Position numbers and translations under genes: made by a program. DNA of 49,936 bases from Roseburia hominis (GTDB lineage Bacteria > Bacillota > Clostridia > Lachnospirales > Lachnospiraceae), in assembly GCF_021531695.1 (NCBI RefSeq), contig NZ_JADYUI010000020.1, forward strand, positions 1 to 49,936, written 5' to 3'. Positions 36,030 to 44,305 of the stretch are shown here, in pieces. The notes below the pieces were generated by a model. It did no database searches, was not told the DNA's origin, and saw nothing but the letters and a program-made list of their open reading frames with translations. The number at the start of each line of letters is the position of its first letter. Within the stretch, counting starts at the first letter, position 1.

Positions 36030-36608
36030 ATGGAAAATAAACCCTATCACCATGGAAATTTGAAAGTTGCTCTCATTGAAGCAGGAATCGAAACAATTAA
36101 CAAATATGGCGAAGCAGGATTATCCCTTCGTAAAGTAGCCGCAAAATGTAACGTCAGTCCTGCTGCTCCTTATGCTCATTTTGAAAATAAGGAAGAGTTA
36201 ATTCATGCCATGCAGGAACATGTTACAGCACAATTTATGCAGATATTGGAAGCATCTGTTCAAAACGAAAAAAAAGGATCGCCCGAAGCAATCTTAAAAA
36301 TGGGAGAAGCCTATATTCGCTTTTTTATGGAACACCCTCATTATTTTCGTTTTCTTTTTTTTACTCCTTATCTTAAAATTCATCTTTCCCTTACCGACGA
36401 AGAAAATATTTATCCGCCTTACCGGTTATTCCGTACTTATGCCATTGCCTTTTTGGAAAAAAGTAATCATTCAGACGATGTTATCCTTCGACAAATCGTA
36501 AATATGTGGGCAACCGTGCAGGGAATTGCTCTCATTGCAACACAGGAAAATGTAACCTACGACGGCGACTGGAAAACGGATCTTTTCAAAATTCTTTCCA
36601 ATTGCTAA
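36030..36608 (+). CDS. TetR/AcrR family repressor
   Basis: 192-aa regulator with an N-terminal HTH: NLKVALIEAGIETINKYGEAGLSLRKVAAKCNVSPAAPYAHFENKEELIHAMQEH (residues 8-62). The HHGNL start and the C-terminal region fit the WHG-domain subgroup. AGGAGGATGCCTT precedes the ATG. It converges with the hydrolase gene, their stop codons overlapping in CCAATTGCTAATTGG. Shared palindromes in both promoters point to control of itself and the hydrolase. The ligand is unknown. Confidence 0.92.
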   Translation: MENKPYHHGNLKVALIEAGIETINKYGEAGLSLRKVAAKCNVSPAAPYAHFENKEELIHAMQEHVTAQFMQILEASVQNEKKGSPEAILKMGEAYIRFFMEHPHYFRFLFFTPYLKIHLSLTDEENIYPPYRLFRTYAIAFLEKSNHSDDVILRQIVNMWATVQGIALIATQENVTYDGDWKTDLFKILSNC

Positions 36609-37717
36609 TTGGATTCCTCTTTTACTTTTTCACGCATAATAGAAAGCATTTTGTCGTTTTCTTCCCACAATGGACTGTGTGCAGAATCTTCAAAAATATA
36701 AATATTCTTATCCGGTGCAGAAATATTTTGATAAAATGTTTCTACCATCGGAGTCGGACAGGTATAATCATAGTAACCATTAAAAAAATAAACCGGTATT
36801 TCAAAGTTTATCTTCTCATAGGAATCAATTTTAAATTGATGATATGGTGAATTTGAACACAAGCCCTTACCGCGCCAATAATTGATTTTTTCTTTGAATG
36901 TATAGCATTTTGCATTCATCTGCGGGAAAAAAATATCCCGTGCATCCGAACGCATTTCCCGTGTCGTCGCACAACCTGCTTCTAACAGAACACTCTCCCA
37001 TTTCGCATGAATTGTATCAGGAGCATTTGGCGTAACGGAACCATCTTGTGAAACTGTAACTAACGAATTCATCTTCTGCATTGCTTTTTTATTTCCGTTT
37101 TTTTCAAAAATATCTGTCATAAACCGATAACCGTAAGTATATCTGTCATACTCATGATGTACCACCTGTCCCATGGAAAAATAGCAATAATAAAGGGCAG
37201 GATAATCCTTTGCCAGCATAACCCCCAGCGGTGTTCCACCGGAATGCGCCATCAGATATACTTTTTCTTTGGAAAAGCGTTTCTTTAAATATTCCGTCAC
37301 TGTAACTGCATCTTTTTCCAATCTTTCTAACGTAATCTCACTTTTTTCTATATCAGAATCGTAAGATAATCCTTCCCCATAATAATCCCACCAACAAACG
37401 GTAAAATAATCTTCTAATGCATTGTCATAATATTCATTCAACCAGTATTGTGGAACTCCCGGCCCTCCGGAAATAAACAATAACACCGGATTATTTTCGC
37501 TTTTTCCACGGATAATCATCCCGTTCTTTTTTCCATTTACGTCAATAAATATTTTTTCCGATACACTTCCTTTCAAGGTATTTCCCTGTTCATCCAGATA
37601 TGGCTTTATTGTATTTTTGCTGCTTACAATAAAGGAAATCAATATCACAGAAATCAGAAGCAATATCAGCACCAAAAATGTAACCGCAATTTTCATAAAT
37701 GTTCTACCTTTCTTCAT
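36605..37717 (-). CDS. Membrane-anchored alpha/beta hydrolase (proline iminopeptidase-like)
   Basis: 370 aa: an N-terminal membrane anchor or uncleaved signal (about 9-31), then an alpha/beta-hydrolase fold. FISGGPGVPQYW matches the HGGPG oxyanion segment of prolyl iminopeptidases; the nucleophile elbow is MAHSGGTPLG, with Ser near 169; the late EDSAHSPLWE supplies the His. GAGAGG precedes the ATG. Its promoter carries two perfect palindromes, so repression by the adjacent TetR is likely. Substrate unknown; could be a peptide, ester or drug. Confidence 0.88.
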   Translation of the reverse strand: MKKGRTFMKIAVTFLVLILLLISVILISFIVSSKNTIKPYLDEQGNTLKGSVSEKIFIDVNGKKNGMIIRGKSENNPVLLFISGGPGVPQYWLNEYYDNALEDYFTVCWWDYYGEGLSYDSDIEKSEITLERLEKDAVTVTEYLKKRFSKEKVYLMAHSGGTPLGVMLAKDYPALYYCYFSMGQVVHHEYDRYTYGYRFMTDIFEKNGNKKAMQKMNSLVTVSQDGSVTPNAPDTIHAKWESVLLEAGCATTREMRSDARDIFFPQMNAKCYTFKEKINYWRGKGLCSNSPYHQFKIDSYEKINFEIPVYFFNGYYDYTCPTPMVETFYQNISAPDKNIYIFEDSAHSPLWEENDKMLSIMREKVKEESN

Positions 37718-37739
37718 AAAAACCTCTCTTTATTTAATC

Positions 37740-37752
37740 TTAACAATGTTAA
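37740..37752. promoter_or_regulatory. Operator 1 of the hydrolase gene
   Basis: TTAACAATGTTAA, a perfect 5-3-5 palindrome, placed downstream of the -10 and 40 bp (about four helical turns) from operator 2. Confidence 0.65.
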
Positions 37753-37762
37753 CTTTTGAGTT

Positions 37763-37792
37763 CATTTTAATGTGTAATCTTGACAGTGTCAA
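37763..37792 (-). promoter_or_regulatory. Hydrolase promoter with operator 2
   Basis: Minus-strand TTGACA, 17-nt spacer, TAAAAT. The palindrome TTGACAGTGTCAA (plus strand 37780-37792) spans the -35. The same motif sits on the tetR -35, supporting TetR control. Confidence 0.75.
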
Positions 37793-37810
37793 GTTTGATT
37801 TAAAAATTAC

Positions 37811-39361
37811 TTATTCTTTAAATCCGTCACTTTGTATCATCTGCACTGTTTTTGTTGCAATTTTTTCCCTGAACTTCTTATCATGTTCTACGAACAACAT
37901 CGTTGGCTGATATTCCAGCAACAACTTTTCAATCTGCATTCTGGAAAATACATCTATATAGTTTAGTGGCTCATCCCAGATATAAAGATGTGCCGGTGTA
38001 AGCAAACTTGCTGCAAGTAATACCTTCTTTTTCTGCCCTTCGGAATAATCTTCCATCTTCTTCAAGAACTGCGTCCGTTCAAAATCAAGCTGTCTTAAAA
38101 TCGCACAAAACAGACTTTTGTCTAAATTATTTTTTTCACAAAACATGTCTATGGTTCCTCTTAACCCGGAAGTATCCTGACAGACATAGGAAATCACAAG
38201 ACCTGACGCTATTTCACAGACTCCTGTTTCTTCTGTCTGTATCTCGTCATTAAACACTCCTGCTTTCTTTAAAATCATCTTAATGAGTGTTGACTTTCCA
38301 CATCCATTTTCACCGTGTAAAGCAATTCGTTCTCCTTTCTCAATTGTAAATGCTACATCATTTAAAACAAAATCCGATGCATCTAAATACCTGACACTGT
38401 AATCCTTTATCGTCACTAATTGATTTTTATGATGAAAAAGCGAGATCAGTTTCAAATCAACCGGCTGCTCCAAATCCACTAAAAGTCCTTCTTTTTCTTC
38501 TATTTCCCGGCCAATCCGCTTCTCGGTCTGTTTTACCCTGCTTTGCATCTTCTTTGTTTTCGCTCCAATATATGCCCGCGTGGCAATGCTTCGGTCATGC
38601 TCTTTCATCGGGTCAAACCCAATCTTTGTACTTTCATTCTTATCGGCCCATTGTGATGAACGCGCCGCTACCTGCTTTAGTTTATCAATCTCCTTTTTAT
38701 GCTTTTCGTTCTCAGCAACAACAAACTGATCTTTGCGTCTCTTATTCTCCCACCAGCCGGAAAAATTACCGCTTTGTACTTCAATTGTCTGCCTGTTTAA
38801 AACAAGAACATGATCTATACACGCATCTAACAAATCCCTGTCATGGGAAACCAGAATAAATCCTTTTTTGGATGCCAGATATTTTTTGACTATTTCTCTT
38901 GCTTCCTGATCCAAATGATTCGTCGGCTCGTCAATTAGTAAAAAATCATTTTCCCCGGAAAACAAAATTGCCAATAAAACTTTCGTGCGTTCTCCCGGAC
39001 TTAAAGTAACATAAGAACGATATAAAATCTCTGCATCTTCCCCTAATTCTGCCAATTCACAAATCACACGCCAAGCTTCGCACCCCGGCTTTATTTCTTC
39101 CATAAAATCAGCTGCCTGCAGTTGCATCTGCTTATCGCTAAGCTGATATGGAAAATAATCAAAAATGGTACTTGTATTTATCGTCCCCTGATACTCATAC
39201 TTTCCAAGCAACAAATTTAAAAAGGTTGTTTTCCCTTTTCCATTTCGCCCTACAAAACCAAGTTTCCAGTTCGTATCAATCGAAAACGAAACATTTTCAA
39301 ATATATTATCAAAACTTCCTTCATAACCGAAAGTAAGATTATTTACGCTTATTTGTGCCAT
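37811..39361 (-). CDS. ABC-F ATPase, Lsa-like (ribosome protection/antibiotic resistance type)
   Basis: Soluble tandem-ATPase protein of 516 aa without membrane helices; members of this branch bind the ribosome E site and displace lincosamides, streptogramin A and pleuromutilins. Domain 1: Walker A GRNGKGKTTF (about 38-47), signature LSPGERTK, LLIDEPTNHLD. Linker about 190-290 is charged and helical (RSSQWADKNESTKIGFDP). Domain 2: GENGCGKSTLI, YSEGQKKK and WDEPLNYID. The opening FGYEGSFDNIFENVSFSIDTNWKLGFVGRNGKGK is close to Lsa proteins as I recall them. Its leader has an attenuator, which fits an inducible resistance gene. Resistance itself is inferred. Confidence 0.9.
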   Translation of the reverse strand: MAQISVNNLTFGYEGSFDNIFENVSFSIDTNWKLGFVGRNGKGKTTFLNLLLGKYEYQGTINTSTIFDYFPYQLSDKQMQLQAADFMEEIKPGCEAWRVICELAELGEDAEILYRSYVTLSPGERTKVLLAILFSGENDFLLIDEPTNHLDQEAREIVKKYLASKKGFILVSHDRDLLDACIDHVLVLNRQTIEVQSGNFSGWWENKRRKDQFVVAENEKHKKEIDKLKQVAARSSQWADKNESTKIGFDPMKEHDRSIATRAYIGAKTKKMQSRVKQTEKRIGREIEEKEGLLVDLEQPVDLKLISLFHHKNQLVTIKDYSVRYLDASDFVLNDVAFTIEKGERIALHGENGCGKSTLIKMILKKAGVFNDEIQTEETGVCEIASGLVISYVCQDTSGLRGTIDMFCEKNNLDKSLFCAILRQLDFERTQFLKKMEDYSEGQKKKVLLAASLLTPAHLYIWDEPLNYIDVFSRMQIEKLLLEYQPTMLFVEHDKKFREKIATKTVQMIQSDGFKE

Positions 39362-39401
39362 AGATATCCCTCCTGTATGTTATGATTCTTTCTTACAAAT
39401 C

Positions 39402-39430
39402 AAAAAGAACCGTTTGTTGCCAAACAGTTC
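39402..39430 (-). terminator. Attenuator terminator ahead of the ABC-F gene
   Basis: Minus-strand AACTGTTTG / CAAACGGTT stem then CTTTTTG, 41 nt before the ATG. A TGTTGCCAAA segment upstream (39550-39559) can pair with TTTGGCAACA in its loop and left arm as an antiterminator. Confidence 0.8.
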
Positions 39431-39593
39431 CATTACACCTTATAACCTCACAGACTGGAGCGATACCCGTACACCAAATATCCATTCCATCATCATATTT
39501 TCAACATTTTATGCACAAAAAAGAGAGGTTATGAGAACATAATCCACTTTTGGCAACATGATAAACAGTAACCCTATCAAACGTCAGATTGCG

Positions 39594-39626
39594 TCACTTA
39601 ATAAAGCACACTGTAAAACTTTTCAT
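39594..39626 (-). CDS. Possible leader peptide MKSFTVCFIK
   Basis: An 11-codon frame including stop within the ABC-F leader. No clear ribosome site; it may be chance. Recorded because attenuators of this class often carry a short peptide frame. Confidence 0.25.
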   Translation of the reverse strand: MKSFTVCFIK

Positions 39627-39641
39627 GTAATCAAAAGTAAA

Positions 39642-39653
39642 TTATATTCTCAT
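39642..39653 (-). CDS. Ultra-short upstream frame Met-Arg-Ile in the ABC-F leader
   Basis: ATG-AGA-ATA-TAA preceded 3 nt upstream by a run of G (GAGAGGGGGGG), an unusually strong ribosome site for so short a frame. A stalled ribosome here would free the downstream antiterminator. Translation is inferred. Confidence 0.45.
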   Translation of the reverse strand: MRI

Positions 39654-39681
39654 TTTCCCCCCCTCTCTTAACGATAACGTC

Positions 39682-39710
39682 ATTCTAGCATTCCGGTTTT
39701 TATTTGTCAA
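39682..39710 (-). promoter_or_regulatory. Sigma-A promoter of the ABC-F gene
   Basis: Minus-strand TTGACA (39705-39710), 17-nt spacer, TAGAAT (39682-39687). Start predicted near 39675, about 315 nt before the coding sequence. Confidence 0.85.
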
Positions 39711-39758
39711 TAAATTCATTTCACATTAATATCCGGAGTTTATAAAGCAAAAAGTTAC

Positions 39759-40565
39759 CTAATTCAACAACTTCATCAGATTTTCTCCTAATATCAGCTC
39801 TATCTCCGACCGTGAAATATCCAGTTCTGATATCTGTTTTAACGTATTTTCCAATGACTGCTTACCATACGGAGTGTCAGAACCAAATATCAGATGGTCT
39901 GCTCCAAAATGCTGATATGCCAGCATAATTCTTTCCTTTGATACAAAATAATAATTGGAAAGATCAAAATAAGTATTCTTAAAATACTCTTTCTTTTCCT
40001 TCATAAATAATTCCACACCATATAAATGTCCAACCACAATAATCGCATCCGGATGCTGTTTTATAAATCCTATCAGCTTTTCCATCTGATTCAAATCACG
40101 AATATGTATAAAAATCGGAAGTCTGTTTTCTGTTGCCCATTCTACGGTTTTTACAAAAACTTCCTCTTCTAACTCAAATTTTTCCCAGCATTGATGAAAT
40201 TTCAAACTATCAAACTGCATACGCTGATAATCCTGCTGTACATTTTTCCAATTTTCTCTCGTTACCCAATAGCACTGTTTAATGCGCTGTGGCAAGCTGC
40301 ACTTCAATTGATATACATACTCATTTCCCTTTGGTATCTGCTTAATTGCCCGAATCAGCTTAATCATGATACTGGTTGTTTTATTATTTTTACTGACCGC
40401 ATCACCATATGGATTTTTCATTGCCAGATTTTTCAACCTATACGTTGTCTTACTCTTCCATTGTCCCGGTGTTAAAAGCACCATATCTACACCGGCTTTG
40501 TCTAATTTCTGTTCAATTTTCTCTACTGTCAAATATTCTCCGCACGCATGCGCATGACCATCCAT
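39759..40565 (-). CDS. Amidohydrolase-2 family metal-dependent hydrolase
   Basis: TIM-barrel hydrolase of about 268 aa. The N-terminal DGHAHACGE carries the HxH metal pair; IFIHIRDLNQ, VVGHLYGVELF and IFGSDTPYGKQS give the later His, His and Asp ligands. The ATG at 40565 with GAGGAA was chosen; a TTG at 40580 overlapping the upstream stop also exists. It follows the two-HTH regulator by 11 nt, so the two are co-transcribed. Substrate unknown; homologues include decarboxylases and lactonases. Confidence 0.85.
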   Translation of the reverse strand: MDGHAHACGEYLTVEKIEQKLDKAGVDMVLLTPGQWKSKTTYRLKNLAMKNPYGDAVSKNNKTTSIMIKLIRAIKQIPKGNEYVYQLKCSLPQRIKQCYWVTRENWKNVQQDYQRMQFDSLKFHQCWEKFELEEEVFVKTVEWATENRLPIFIHIRDLNQMEKLIGFIKQHPDAIIVVGHLYGVELFMKEKKEYFKNTYFDLSNYYFVSKERIMLAYQHFGADHLIFGSDTPYGKQSLENTLKQISELDISRSEIELILGENLMKLLN

Positions 40566-40576
40566 TACAATATTCC

Positions 40577-41302
40577 TCAACTTAATATCTCCTGCCGTTT
40601 ACCCTTAACTATTTCTACGCCGGATTGCATTAATGATGCAATCTTTCCCTGCCCTTCCAGAGTAACACAATTCCAGATTTCATTCAACGTATTAAAATTT
40701 TCAATATGTCCACCGAGAAGATAAGACGGACTGCAATGAAACTTCCGGTACGCATTCCATATCAGTTCGATATCAATATCACTGATTCCTCTTTCCATGC
40801 TGCGGTATTTCTTTATACCAACCGCAAGTTGCTGAGCCATATCAACCTGTGACAATTCATGAAACTGTCTTAAACGATACAGCACTGTTTCTTCTTTATG
40901 ATTCGCAATTGCCCGGTAACGCCGCAATTCTTCCTTATAATAATCCTTCTTGTCCTGTGGAATTTTTTCTTTTGTATAATTTAAGCCGACCTCAAGTGCC
41001 CATGCACCTAATTCCAGTAATTGCTCTTTCTCTTCCCAGCTATCGACTCCGCTTTTTTCAATAAATAACTCTATAGCACCCGCCTTTTTATGTTTTCCGG
41101 TAATCACATAATCAATGTCCATACCCCATTTAGCATACTCCCGAAGCGTCTGCGCCTGATAACGATTAAGCCCGGCCTCCAGCCGACATAACTGTGCCTG
41201 ACTAAGACGTGCTTCCCCACTTAACTCAACCTGTGATTTTCCAACTTGTCGGCGGAATTGAACAATCCGATCCAAAACCTGTTGATATTCCTCTTCTTGC
41301 AT
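40577..41302 (-). CDS. XRE-type regulator with two helix-turn-helix domains
   Basis: 241 aa with an N-terminal HTH (about 8-60: IVQFRRQVGKSQVELSGEARLSQAQLCRLEAGLNR) and a second, similar HTH near 135-190 (RLRQFHELSQVDMAQQLAVGIKKYRSMERGISDIDIELIWNAYRKFHCSPSYLLGG), joined by a charged helical region. No sensory domain seen. The ATG at 41302 has GGAGAGATTGT; the frame extends up to 41404 but without support. Probably regulates its own two-gene operon with the amidohydrolase. Confidence 0.82.
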   Translation of the reverse strand: MQEEEYQQVLDRIVQFRRQVGKSQVELSGEARLSQAQLCRLEAGLNRYQAQTLREYAKWGMDIDYVITGKHKKAGAIELFIEKSGVDSWEEKEQLLELGAWALEVGLNYTKEKIPQDKKDYYKEELRRYRAIANHKEETVLYRLRQFHELSQVDMAQQLAVGIKKYRSMERGISDIDIELIWNAYRKFHCSPSYLLGGHIENFNTLNEIWNCVTLEGQGKIASLMQSGVEIVKGKRQEILS

Positions 41303-41523
41303 ACAATCTCTCCAATTTATATGGATTATTGTAAGCAAAAACAGTATGCCTATTCGTATGCCTTTCACGTATATTTTGTCAGATTTTTCACGTGTTTTTG
41401 TCAATTGTTAATGCGTTTTTCCCTTTTGTTCTGCTTTTCATCTCTATTTTCAGTTTTATCTGTCTCAACATGATTTTTAAGATTACTATTCTTTGTAGCC
41501 CTTTTCTTTCCTGAAACTTTTAT

Positions 41524-43392
41524 TTACTTTGTATGAAGTGCACGCATAGAATTTAAAATAGCTATTACAGAAACACCTACATCTGCAAATACTGCTTCCC
41601 ACATAGTTGCTATTCCAAATGCACCAAGTAACAATACCAGGATCTTAATTCCAAGCGCAAACACAATATTCTGCTTTACAATTGCCAATGTCTTTCTTGC
41701 AATGTTTACAACAGATGCAATTTTTGTGACATCATCATCCATAAGTACAATGTCAGCTGCCTCAATCGCTGCATCACTTCCCATACTTCCCATGGCAATT
41801 CCGATATCTGCTCTGGTAAGTACCGGAGCATCATTGATTCCATCACCGACAAACGCCAGCTTCTCTTTTCCATTTTTTTCGGATAAAAGTTTTTCTACCA
41901 TAGTAACTTTATCTCCCGGAAGTAATTCCGCATGCACTTCATCCAAGCCCAGTTCACGCCCAACCGCTTCTGCTGTTTCCTTCCGGTCTCCGGTTAACAT
42001 AACACATTTTTTTACTCCAATTTGTTTCATGCGCGCAATTGCTTCTTTTGCGCCTTCTTTTATCGTGTCGGAAATCACGATACTTCCTCTGAAATTCCCC
42101 TCTACTGCCACATAAACAACCGTTCCTATACTCTGATTCTCCGTAAATGAAATCCGGTTTTCTTTTAATAATTTTGCATTGCCAAGTAAGACTTCTTTTC
42201 CGTCAATTGTTGTCAAAATTCCATGTCCTGCAACTTCTTTTGTATCACTGACACGCTCTAAGGTAAGTTTCTTTCCATAAGCTTCTCTGATGGAATTTGC
42301 AATCGGGTGATTGGAATACCCCTCACCTAATGCTGCAAGCTCTAACAGTTTCTCTTTGCTACCTTCCACCGGTACAATTTCAGAAACCTTAAATTCTCCT
42401 TTGGTCAAAGTTCCGGTCTTGTCAAATACAATCGTATTCATCTCAGAAACTGCTTCTAAATAGTTACTTCCTTTTACCAGAACTCCGATTTTAGAAGCAG
42501 CTCCGATTCCTCCGAAAAATCCAAGCGGTACAGAAATTACCAAGGCACACGGACAGGAAATGACAAGAAAAATGCAGGCTCTCTGAATCCAGTCACTCCA
42601 GCCGCCACCTAATATGAGTGGTGGTAAAATTGCAAGAATCACTGCTCCGATTGTAACGATTGGCGTATAATATTTTGCAAATCTGGTAATAAAATTTTCA
42701 ACCTTTGCTTTTTTACTGCTTGCATTTTCCACAAGTTCTAAAATCTTTGCTACGGTAGAATCCTCAAATACCTTTGTGACTTTTACTTTTAACGTATTAC
42801 TGCCGTTTACGCATCCACTTATGATTTCATCCCCGACTGCTGCTTTTCTTGGAACCGATTCTCCGGTAAGTGCTGCAGTATCCACCATGGATTCACCTTC
42901 TACCACAACACCATCAAGCGGAATACGTTCTCCCGGTTTTACTACAATGATGGTTCCGACTTCCACATCATCAGGGTCTACCTGCTTTAACACACCATCC
43001 TCTTCTATATTGGCATATTCCGGACAAATATCCATCATATCCGATATGGATTGTCTGGATTTTCCGACAGCATACCCCTGGAATAACTCTCCTACCTGAT
43101 AAAACAACATAACAGCAACCGCTTCCGAATATTCTTTCACGCCAAATGCACCGAAAGTTGCTATCATCATAAGGAAATTTTCATCAAAAATCTGACCGTT
43201 TTTTATGTTTCTTACTGCTTTAAAAATAATATCATATCCAATTACAAGATACGGAATAAGATATATCAAAAACATAACAAACGGATTTGCGACTGCTTCT
43301 AACACACCTGTGTGTTCTAATATCATAAGTCCTGCAAACAGAATAAATGTAAGGATAATTCGCAATAACATTTTCTTTTGCCTGTTCGTCAT
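41524..43392 (-). CDS. Heavy-metal-exporting P1B-type ATPase (Zn/Cd/Pb type)
   Basis: About 622 aa, P1B ATPase exporting soft divalent metals. Membrane CPC motif in VISCPCALVISVPLGFFGG (about 280), actuator LTGESVPR, phosphorylation FDKTGTLTKGEF (Asp near 322), HP pair in YSNHPIANSI, hinge VGDGINDAPVLTRADIGIAMGSMGSDAAIEAADIVLMDDD. It lacks the N-terminal HMA domain; a free HMA protein is encoded 46 nt upstream and probably replaces it. Start ATG with AGAGGTGG upstream. With the CadC-like ArsR gene before it, a metal-induced efflux operon. Confidence 0.94.
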   Translation of the reverse strand: MTNRQKKMLLRIILTFILFAGLMILEHTGVLEAVANPFVMFLIYLIPYLVIGYDIIFKAVRNIKNGQIFDENFLMMIATFGAFGVKEYSEAVAVMLFYQVGELFQGYAVGKSRQSISDMMDICPEYANIEEDGVLKQVDPDDVEVGTIIVVKPGERIPLDGVVVEGESMVDTAALTGESVPRKAAVGDEIISGCVNGSNTLKVKVTKVFEDSTVAKILELVENASSKKAKVENFITRFAKYYTPIVTIGAVILAILPPLILGGGWSDWIQRACIFLVISCPCALVISVPLGFFGGIGAASKIGVLVKGSNYLEAVSEMNTIVFDKTGTLTKGEFKVSEIVPVEGSKEKLLELAALGEGYSNHPIANSIREAYGKKLTLERVSDTKEVAGHGILTTIDGKEVLLGNAKLLKENRISFTENQSIGTVVYVAVEGNFRGSIVISDTIKEGAKEAIARMKQIGVKKCVMLTGDRKETAEAVGRELGLDEVHAELLPGDKVTMVEKLLSEKNGKEKLAFVGDGINDAPVLTRADIGIAMGSMGSDAAIEAADIVLMDDDVTKIASVVNIARKTLAIVKQNIVFALGIKILVLLLGAFGIATMWEAVFADVGVSVIAILNSMRALHTK

Positions 43393-43438
43393 AACTTCCA
43401 CCTCTTTCCTATCTCATTATGCTTCCCAAAATCCATTG

Positions 43439-43657
43439 TTACATCAAGATCTTACAATCCGGTTCTACCTTTGCACAAACCTTTGCTACTTCTTTCATAA
43501 TATCATCGAATTTCTCATCCACTGCATCAATCGTCATTTTCTGTGTCATAAAGCTTACGGTTGCATCATTCACACCTTCAATTTTTTTAATTGCATCTTC
43601 CATTTTTGCTGCACAATTTGCACAATCCAAATCTTCTAATTTAAATTTCTTTTTCAT
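43439..43657 (-). CDS. Free HMA-domain metallochaperone, 72 aa
   Basis: A single heavy-metal-associated domain: LEDLDCANCAAKMEDAIKKIEGV with the CxxC metal pair (DCANC, residues 11-15), beta-alpha-beta-beta-alpha-beta length. AAGGAAGTTAAGCT precedes the ATG. It lies between the ArsR regulator and the P1B ATPase and most likely delivers metal to the ATPase, substituting for the missing N-terminal domain. Confidence 0.93.
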   Translation of the reverse strand: MKKKFKLEDLDCANCAAKMEDAIKKIEGVNDATVSFMTQKMTIDAVDEKFDDIMKEVAKVCAKVEPDCKILM

Positions 43658-43705
43658 AGCTTAACTTCCTTTCTCTTACTTTCCTTTTCTTTCAATACTT
43701 ATCTG

Positions 43706-44065
43706 TTACTCTTCAATATGCTCTCTTCCCGCTGCAATAATTGTTCTTACATGATCATCCGCAAGGGAATAAAACACCGACTTTCCTTCGCGTCTGCCGG
43801 TCACAAGCTTCGCCTGTTTTAAAATACGAAGCTGATGCGAAACTGCTGACTGATTCATATTTAGTGCCTCTGCGAGATCACACACACATACTTCAGACTC
43901 AAAAAGAACAAATAAAATCCGTATTCTGGTAGAATCTCCAAAAATTTTAAAAAGTTCTGCCAGATCATACATTTCGTCTTCCTCCGGCATATTTTCATTT
44001 ACTACCTTTAACTTATCAGCATGTACGCAATAAGTATCACAACATTCTACATCATTCACTGCCAT
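43706..44065 (-). CDS. ArsR/SmtB-family metal repressor (CadC-like)
   Basis: 119-aa winged-helix repressor. An N-terminal cysteine cluster (VECCDTYCVHAD) together with CVC in helix alpha-3 (SEVCVCDLAEALN) reproduces the four-cysteine CadC site for Cd, Pb or Zn. HTH: NMNQSAVSHQLRILKQAKLV; the C-terminal DDHVRTIIAAGREH has the alpha-5 His/Asp ligands too. ATG at 44065 with GGAGGTGATAAA. First gene of the metal-efflux operon, and the operator lies just upstream. Confidence 0.93.
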   Translation of the reverse strand: MAVNDVECCDTYCVHADKLKVVNENMPEEDEMYDLAELFKIFGDSTRIRILFVLFESEVCVCDLAEALNMNQSAVSHQLRILKQAKLVTGRREGKSVFYSLADDHVRTIIAAGREHIEE

Positions 44066-44079
44066 TTTATCACCTCCGT

Positions 44080-44113
44080 TATATGCATATGAATATCTGT
44101 TCATATGTATATA
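44080..44113. promoter_or_regulatory. ArsR operator
   Basis: A 34-bp imperfect palindrome of the form TATATRCATATGAA-N6-TTCATATGYATATA. It adjoins the -10, as expected for CadC/SmtB repressors. Confidence 0.8.
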
Positions 44114-44139
44114 TTATACTTCAAATCGCCTTTTGTCAA
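44113..44139 (-). promoter_or_regulatory. Promoter of the metal-efflux operon
   Basis: Minus-strand TTGACA (44134-44139) with TATAAT (44113-44118) at 15 nt, or TAATAT at 17 nt. Overlapped by the operator at 44080-44113. Confidence 0.7.
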
Positions 44140-44305
44140 TAAATATTGAATAAAATATAGATGTTTTTTTCGATATTTCTTTGGCATAAAGCCTCTGTAC
44201 ATTTCAAAAAAAGACTGCTAAAATAATTTTTAGTCCGAATTTATGATTTCACTTGGCGGGTGAATAATTCTGGCTTAGCATATTTTGGGAAAGGACGTTT
44301 GACTC

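Larger units (their letters stand above)
39362..39676 (-). promoter_or_regulatory. ABC-F attenuator leader, about 310 nt
   Basis: The 39362-39758 gap holds no long gene. After the promoter come a very short frame M-R-I-stop (39642-39653) behind GAGAGGGGGGG, a 10-aa frame (39594-39626), and an 18-aa frame starting MMMEWIFG. ATTATGTTCTCATAACCTCTC (minus strand, about 39521-39541) can pair with the first frame's start region, or through ATAACCTC with GAGGTTAT near 39443-39450. The last hairpin is a terminator. Such competing pairs indicate ribosome-mediated transcription attenuation. Confidence 0.7.

Noticed and set aside
37811-39361. ABC-F protein as half of a drug-efflux transporter
   Set aside because: No membrane segments, and no permease gene in the neighbourhood; the tandem-ATPase ABC-F layout explains it.
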